From a virus: a DNA stretch of 30,908 nucleotides. Under the pieces are notes generated by a model. That model saw only the letters and a list, made by a program, of their open reading frames with translations, did no database searches and was not told the origin of the DNA. Below, one piece after another: positions 27,901 to 30,908 of the stretch. The DNA lies in the IMG/VR virus record IMGVR_UViG_3300025093_001141, positions 1-30,908 of that record; one strand, given 5' to 3'. Both the position numbers and the translations under genes were made by a program. Position 1 is the stretch's first letter. Each line of letters begins with the position of its first letter.

Positions 27901-29736
27901 GTGACTTCTGCAATGCCACAAGAAAACGCTGAGGGACATGTAACATGGAACCCTAGTGTTGGATTACACCATACACCTGCCAAAGTAAAGCGTGAAAGCT
28001 ATGGCGGCATCATTGGTGCGCTACAGGACCAGATTGTCACTGCTGGCGCTACGGTCAAATCATATCCTGAAAACTTTGCTGGCATCATCGCAGCCATTCA
28101 AGATTTAGAAGGCGCACAGAATGAGCCTCCGGTAAGCATTGGACCTAAGCCACCTGGTGGTGATGTCATCATCAATCCTGATGGTGACTTTGAGTGGATT
28201 ATCACTATCAAACCAGACGACGGAACCCTGTGGTTTGATACACGTCAAGGGCGTCTGTTTACTTGGATTGATAGCGATTGGTATCAGACCAACGGCGGTG
28301 ATGGCATTCCCATCGTCACAGATGACGGCAACGCACCAGCGATTGATGTGGCCGTACCTGGCCAGATGTGGTACGACAAACAAGATAATAATCTGTTTAT
28401 CTTTAGTGGTGATTATCAAGCCGATGATGGGAGCATCAATACTAACGGTGATGGAGCATTAGTTTGGAAACTAGTTGCTGACTTAGACCAAGATTTTATT
28501 CAAACAACAGCTACTCTTCCGCTGTCTGTTATAGGACCAAAAATTCAAGCAGCTAGAGCTATTGATGAGCTTAACTATATACCAACTGATGACGCATCGC
28601 TGTTCACAGTTCAGAAAGACTACAACGAGTTTGTCTTTGCTTATCTCTCAAACCTAGACGCAGGTCTTACAGACTTAGAGCCAGTCTACGTCAGCGATAC
28701 ACCTCCAGGTGCACCTAAGCCTGGTCAGCTGTGGTACGACACTGAATCGCTAGAGATGAGCATCGCCTACGAAGACGATGACCACATTCAGTGGGTACCT
28801 GTTAGTGCTGCTTATAACTACGATGATGACTTAACTGACATCAGAGCACTCGTCAGTACAGAAACACGTCAGCGTGAGCGTGATATCCATCAACTTCAGG
28901 AGCGCCTCAATAGTATTGATATCAGTGATGCTGCTGAGATTACAAACATTCAAGCAGTATTAACTAGCCATCAACAGCAGATTAATGCAATCCCAACTGT
29001 TGACCTAGAGCCTTACCTTGAAGAGATTACATTTAATGCCGCTTTAGCCAACATTGACACCCGTATCAATGAAATCAAAGCAGAGACAGATACTCTTGAT
29101 ACCTACGCAACATCTGCAGCATTGACAACAGCAGTCAATCACCTACAGACAAGTATCAATAGTAAGGCTAGTACAGATGCATTGAACGCAGTACAATCTT
29201 CTATTCCTGATGTAAGTTCCTTTACTACTCAAGCTGATATCACAACTGCTATTGAGAACATCACAACTGAGTATCTCCCTCGTACCGGTGGAGTACTGGA
29301 CGGTAGCTTCATCATTCAGAAGACAAACTACGGCTTACCTGCTTTTGATTTCTCACAAGCCAGCTGGTATGGCAAAGACGCATTCAAGCTAACGGCTAAT
29401 GCTCCTACCACTGGTAACAATAGTACCTTTGGTACAACCGATAACTTCTGGGAGTATGCCTGGAACTTTGCAGCAGAGGAAGACTTCTGTTGGATTTACA
29501 ACGACACCAACAAGGTGTTTAGTATTACTAAAGAAGGACCTGCTTGCTCCACACTGGTGCTCGGTGACTTTGGTGATAACACCGCTAACGGTCGTGTCAT
29601 TCACAATAAAATAGATGTGAAGGAACGGCTGAATAATTATCAGACAGCGTTTGAACAGATGCGTCAAGGCGTATCTAACGCAACTGACTTTGATTCACTC
29701 AAAGCAAATATCCTTTCTGCATTAGCATCTGTTTAA
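27901..29736 (+). CDS. Putative tail fibre protein with LWYDT beta repeats and coiled coil
   Basis: 611 residues from a GTG start. The N terminus contains a duplicated motif, YGGIIGALQDQI and NFAGIIAAIQDL (~residues 37-65), which I associate with cyanophage fibres. Two or three beta-hairpin repeats follow: GTLWFDTRQGRLF, GQMWYDKQDNNLF and GQLWYDTESLEMSI, the last closing with QWVPVSA. Residues ~315-440 are a heptad-like coiled coil (RERDIHQLQERLNSID, NIDTRINEIKAETDTLD). Then comes YLPRTGGVLDGSFIIQKT, the shaft-like motif before a C-terminal domain. Such proteins trimerise and bind the host surface. It is followed four bases later by a second fibre gene with the same kind of repeat. Confidence 0.75.
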   Translation: MTSAMPQENAEGHVTWNPSVGLHHTPAKVKRESYGGIIGALQDQIVTAGATVKSYPENFAGIIAAIQDLEGAQNEPPVSIGPKPPGGDVIINPDGDFEWIITIKPDDGTLWFDTRQGRLFTWIDSDWYQTNGGDGIPIVTDDGNAPAIDVAVPGQMWYDKQDNNLFIFSGDYQADDGSINTNGDGALVWKLVADLDQDFIQTTATLPLSVIGPKIQAARAIDELNYIPTDDASLFTVQKDYNEFVFAYLSNLDAGLTDLEPVYVSDTPPGAPKPGQLWYDTESLEMSIAYEDDDHIQWVPVSAAYNYDDDLTDIRALVSTETRQRERDIHQLQERLNSIDISDAAEITNIQAVLTSHQQQINAIPTVDLEPYLEEITFNAALANIDTRINEIKAETDTLDTYATSAALTTAVNHLQTSINSKASTDALNAVQSSIPDVSSFTTQADITTAIENITTEYLPRTGGVLDGSFIIQKTNYGLPAFDFSQASWYGKDAFKLTANAPTTGNNSTFGTTDNFWEYAWNFAAEEDFCWIYNDTNKVFSITKEGPACSTLVLGDFGDNTANGRVIHNKIDVKERLNNYQTAFEQMRQGVSNATDFDSLKANILSALASV

Positions 29737-29740
29737 TACC

Positions 29741-30908
29741 ATGGCCGCATTTCAGTTTCCAGATCCCGCTGTACAGACGACTGTAACTAACCCAATTACT
29801 GGTAGTACTTATCAGTGGAAAGAGCCTCCTGGTAAATGGGTGGTCACGGTTAAGATGCGTGACGTTGGTGACATCATTTGGGAAGGTGATAATCCACCTG
29901 ACCCGATTGGTGATTACAAGCTGTGGTATAGCACTGATACTCTTGAGCTGTACTTCTACTACTGCGACGCTGCTGGCACCTGTGCTTGGGTTCCAACCTC
30001 AGCACCAATCACGATGCTTGAAGACTTAGACAATACTGTCTTTGAGCTGCGTAGAGATTTAAATGCTACTACTGTATCTGTAAGTGAGAACAAAAATCAA
30101 ATTGGTCGTACGATTTATTTTGGCGATACAGCACCAACAATTTATGACGATGTTGAAGTAACAACAGATGTTATTGGTATTGATGGTGTAACAGTTATTG
30201 ATCAGGTAACAGAATACTTTCCTAATGAACTGAACTATAAGTTCTGGTTTGATGATTCACGGCTTGAGTTGCTTATCCTCTTCAAGGATGCTGATGGTGA
30301 CTATAGTTATATGCCTGTCTCCATTCCGCTGGAGTCACTGCCTGAGCCTGGCGTTAGTGTAGAAACATTTACCTATACAACCGGCAGATTACAGACTGCA
30401 ATTGAAGAGAACTACTTACACAACCTCAATCAAGATGCTGCCCTTGACGACCGCGTTAAGAAGACTGGCGGCGACACTATGGAAGGTCAGCTCGTCATTA
30501 ACGGGCCACGTAAAGCTGGCGACGATCCTGACAATCCTAATCTCGTCTCATCAGTCAAAGTTCTCAACATTGATAACGCGCAAAACAGCTCGCTGCAGCT
30601 AAGGCACGGCGGTAACGCCAAGGTTTACATCGGAGACACTGATGTTTCATTTGCCAGTGACATCAAAGTCGTTCGCGCCGCTGGATCGGTCGTAAAAACC
30701 GACGATGCCGATCTCATAAACATTAAGGGAGAAGAAGTCTCCTACACAGGCAAAACAGAAAACGACACAAACTTAGTAACCAAAAAGTATGTAGACGATG
30801 CGGACGAAGCGCTGCGTCAGGACATCATCGAGCTTGAGGAAGAGATTGATGCTATCGCCCCTAGCGTTGAGTATGGTACTTGGGTGTGGAACAACCCATC
30901 AACACTCG
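29741..30908 (+). CDS. Putative tail fibre/structural protein, 3' end beyond the window
   Basis: An open frame of at least 389 codons starting at an ATG four bases after the previous stop and running off the window edge. It opens with FQFPDPAVQTTVTNP and ITGSTYQWKEPPGKWVV, an N-terminal signature I know from cyanophage structural proteins. It continues with LWYSTDTLELYFYY...AWVPTSAP and a second hairpin FWFDDSRLELLILF. A coiled segment and KKTGGDTMEGQLVING, the shaft repeat of many phage fibres, come later, then a TKKYVDDADEALRQDI helix. It should be part of the host-binding apparatus and parallels the preceding protein, probably as a paralogue. The C-terminal receptor-binding part is not visible. 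Confidence 0.78.
   Translation, partial: MAAFQFPDPAVQTTVTNPITGSTYQWKEPPGKWVVTVKMRDVGDIIWEGDNPPDPIGDYKLWYSTDTLELYFYYCDAAGTCAWVPTSAPITMLEDLDNTVFELRRDLNATTVSVSENKNQIGRTIYFGDTAPTIYDDVEVTTDVIGIDGVTVIDQVTEYFPNELNYKFWFDDSRLELLILFKDADGDYSYMPVSIPLESLPEPGVSVETFTYTTGRLQTAIEENYLHNLNQDAALDDRVKKTGGDTMEGQLVINGPRKAGDDPDNPNLVSSVKVLNIDNAQNSSLQLRHGGNAKVYIGDTDVSFASDIKVVRAAGSVVKTDDADLINIKGEEVSYTGKTENDTNLVTKKYVDDADEALRQDIIELEEEIDAIAPSVEYGTWVWNNPSTL

Noticed and set aside
1-30908. tRNA genes, CRISPR arrays, insertion sequences, integrase and attachment sites
   Set aside because: I looked for cloverleaf-like segments, regularly spaced repeats, transposase motifs and long terminal duplications and saw none. The repeats present are protein-coding periodicities.

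Overview
This window is about 31 kb of the virion-gene region of a tailed double-stranded DNA phage, very probably one infecting a cyanobacterium. The evidence is a terminase large subunit, a portal, a scaffold-like protein, a major capsid protein with a downstream decoration-like protein, a SleB-type cell-wall hydrolase, and tail-fibre proteins with the 'LWYDT..L' and 'FQFPDP...ITGSTYQW' signatures I associate with cyanophage structural proteins. There is also a complete RpoD-like sigma factor resembling cyanobacterial group 2 sigmas. I see no integrase, replication gene, photosynthesis gene, tRNA or CRISPR array. Tail morphology cannot be decided: there is no recognisable sheath, tube or tape-measure gene.

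Layout. (1) Positions 1-9407: eleven mostly unrecognised virion genes. Many carry glycine-zipper hydrophobic segments, one carries a Peptidase_S74 intramolecular chaperone, and the last, on the minus strand, is a SleB-like hydrolase. I read this block as internal-virion or DNA-ejection proteins. (2) 9470-17573: an 11/15-residue repeat coiled-coil protein, a candidate small terminase, the large terminase, two proteins sharing a duplicated 37-residue motif, the portal, and a scaffold-like gene whose first 494 nt overlap the portal in another frame. (3) 17635-20182: two small proteins, the sigma factor and an unknown protein. (4) 20183-21207: a minus-strand pair, a structural-like beta protein and an HNH homing endonuclease. 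(5) 21316-23149: capsid and decoration genes, ended by the only convincing rho-independent terminator. (6) 23225-30908: a helix-hairpin-helix protein, small virion proteins, a large protein with a SWIM-type Cys/His pattern, and two fibre genes, the last cut by the window edge.

Regulation. At least thirteen genes have a TA(C/G/A/T)AAT hexamer, often followed by A, 21-33 nt before the start codon. Most lack a -35 element; the sigma gene itself has TTGACA-18 nt-TAGAAT. A plausible reading is that host polymerase makes the phage sigma, which then drives late virion genes from -10-only promoters. Within blocks, genes are tightly coupled by TAATG, TGATG or ATGA overlaps.

Strongest leads: a shared N-terminal module in three proteins that each continue into a Gly-rich hydrophobic stretch and then different C-terminal ends; the 181-residue repeat that divides exactly into eleven 11-residue and four 15-residue units; the dual-coded portal/scaffold overlap; and the sigma factor with its candidate promoter set.
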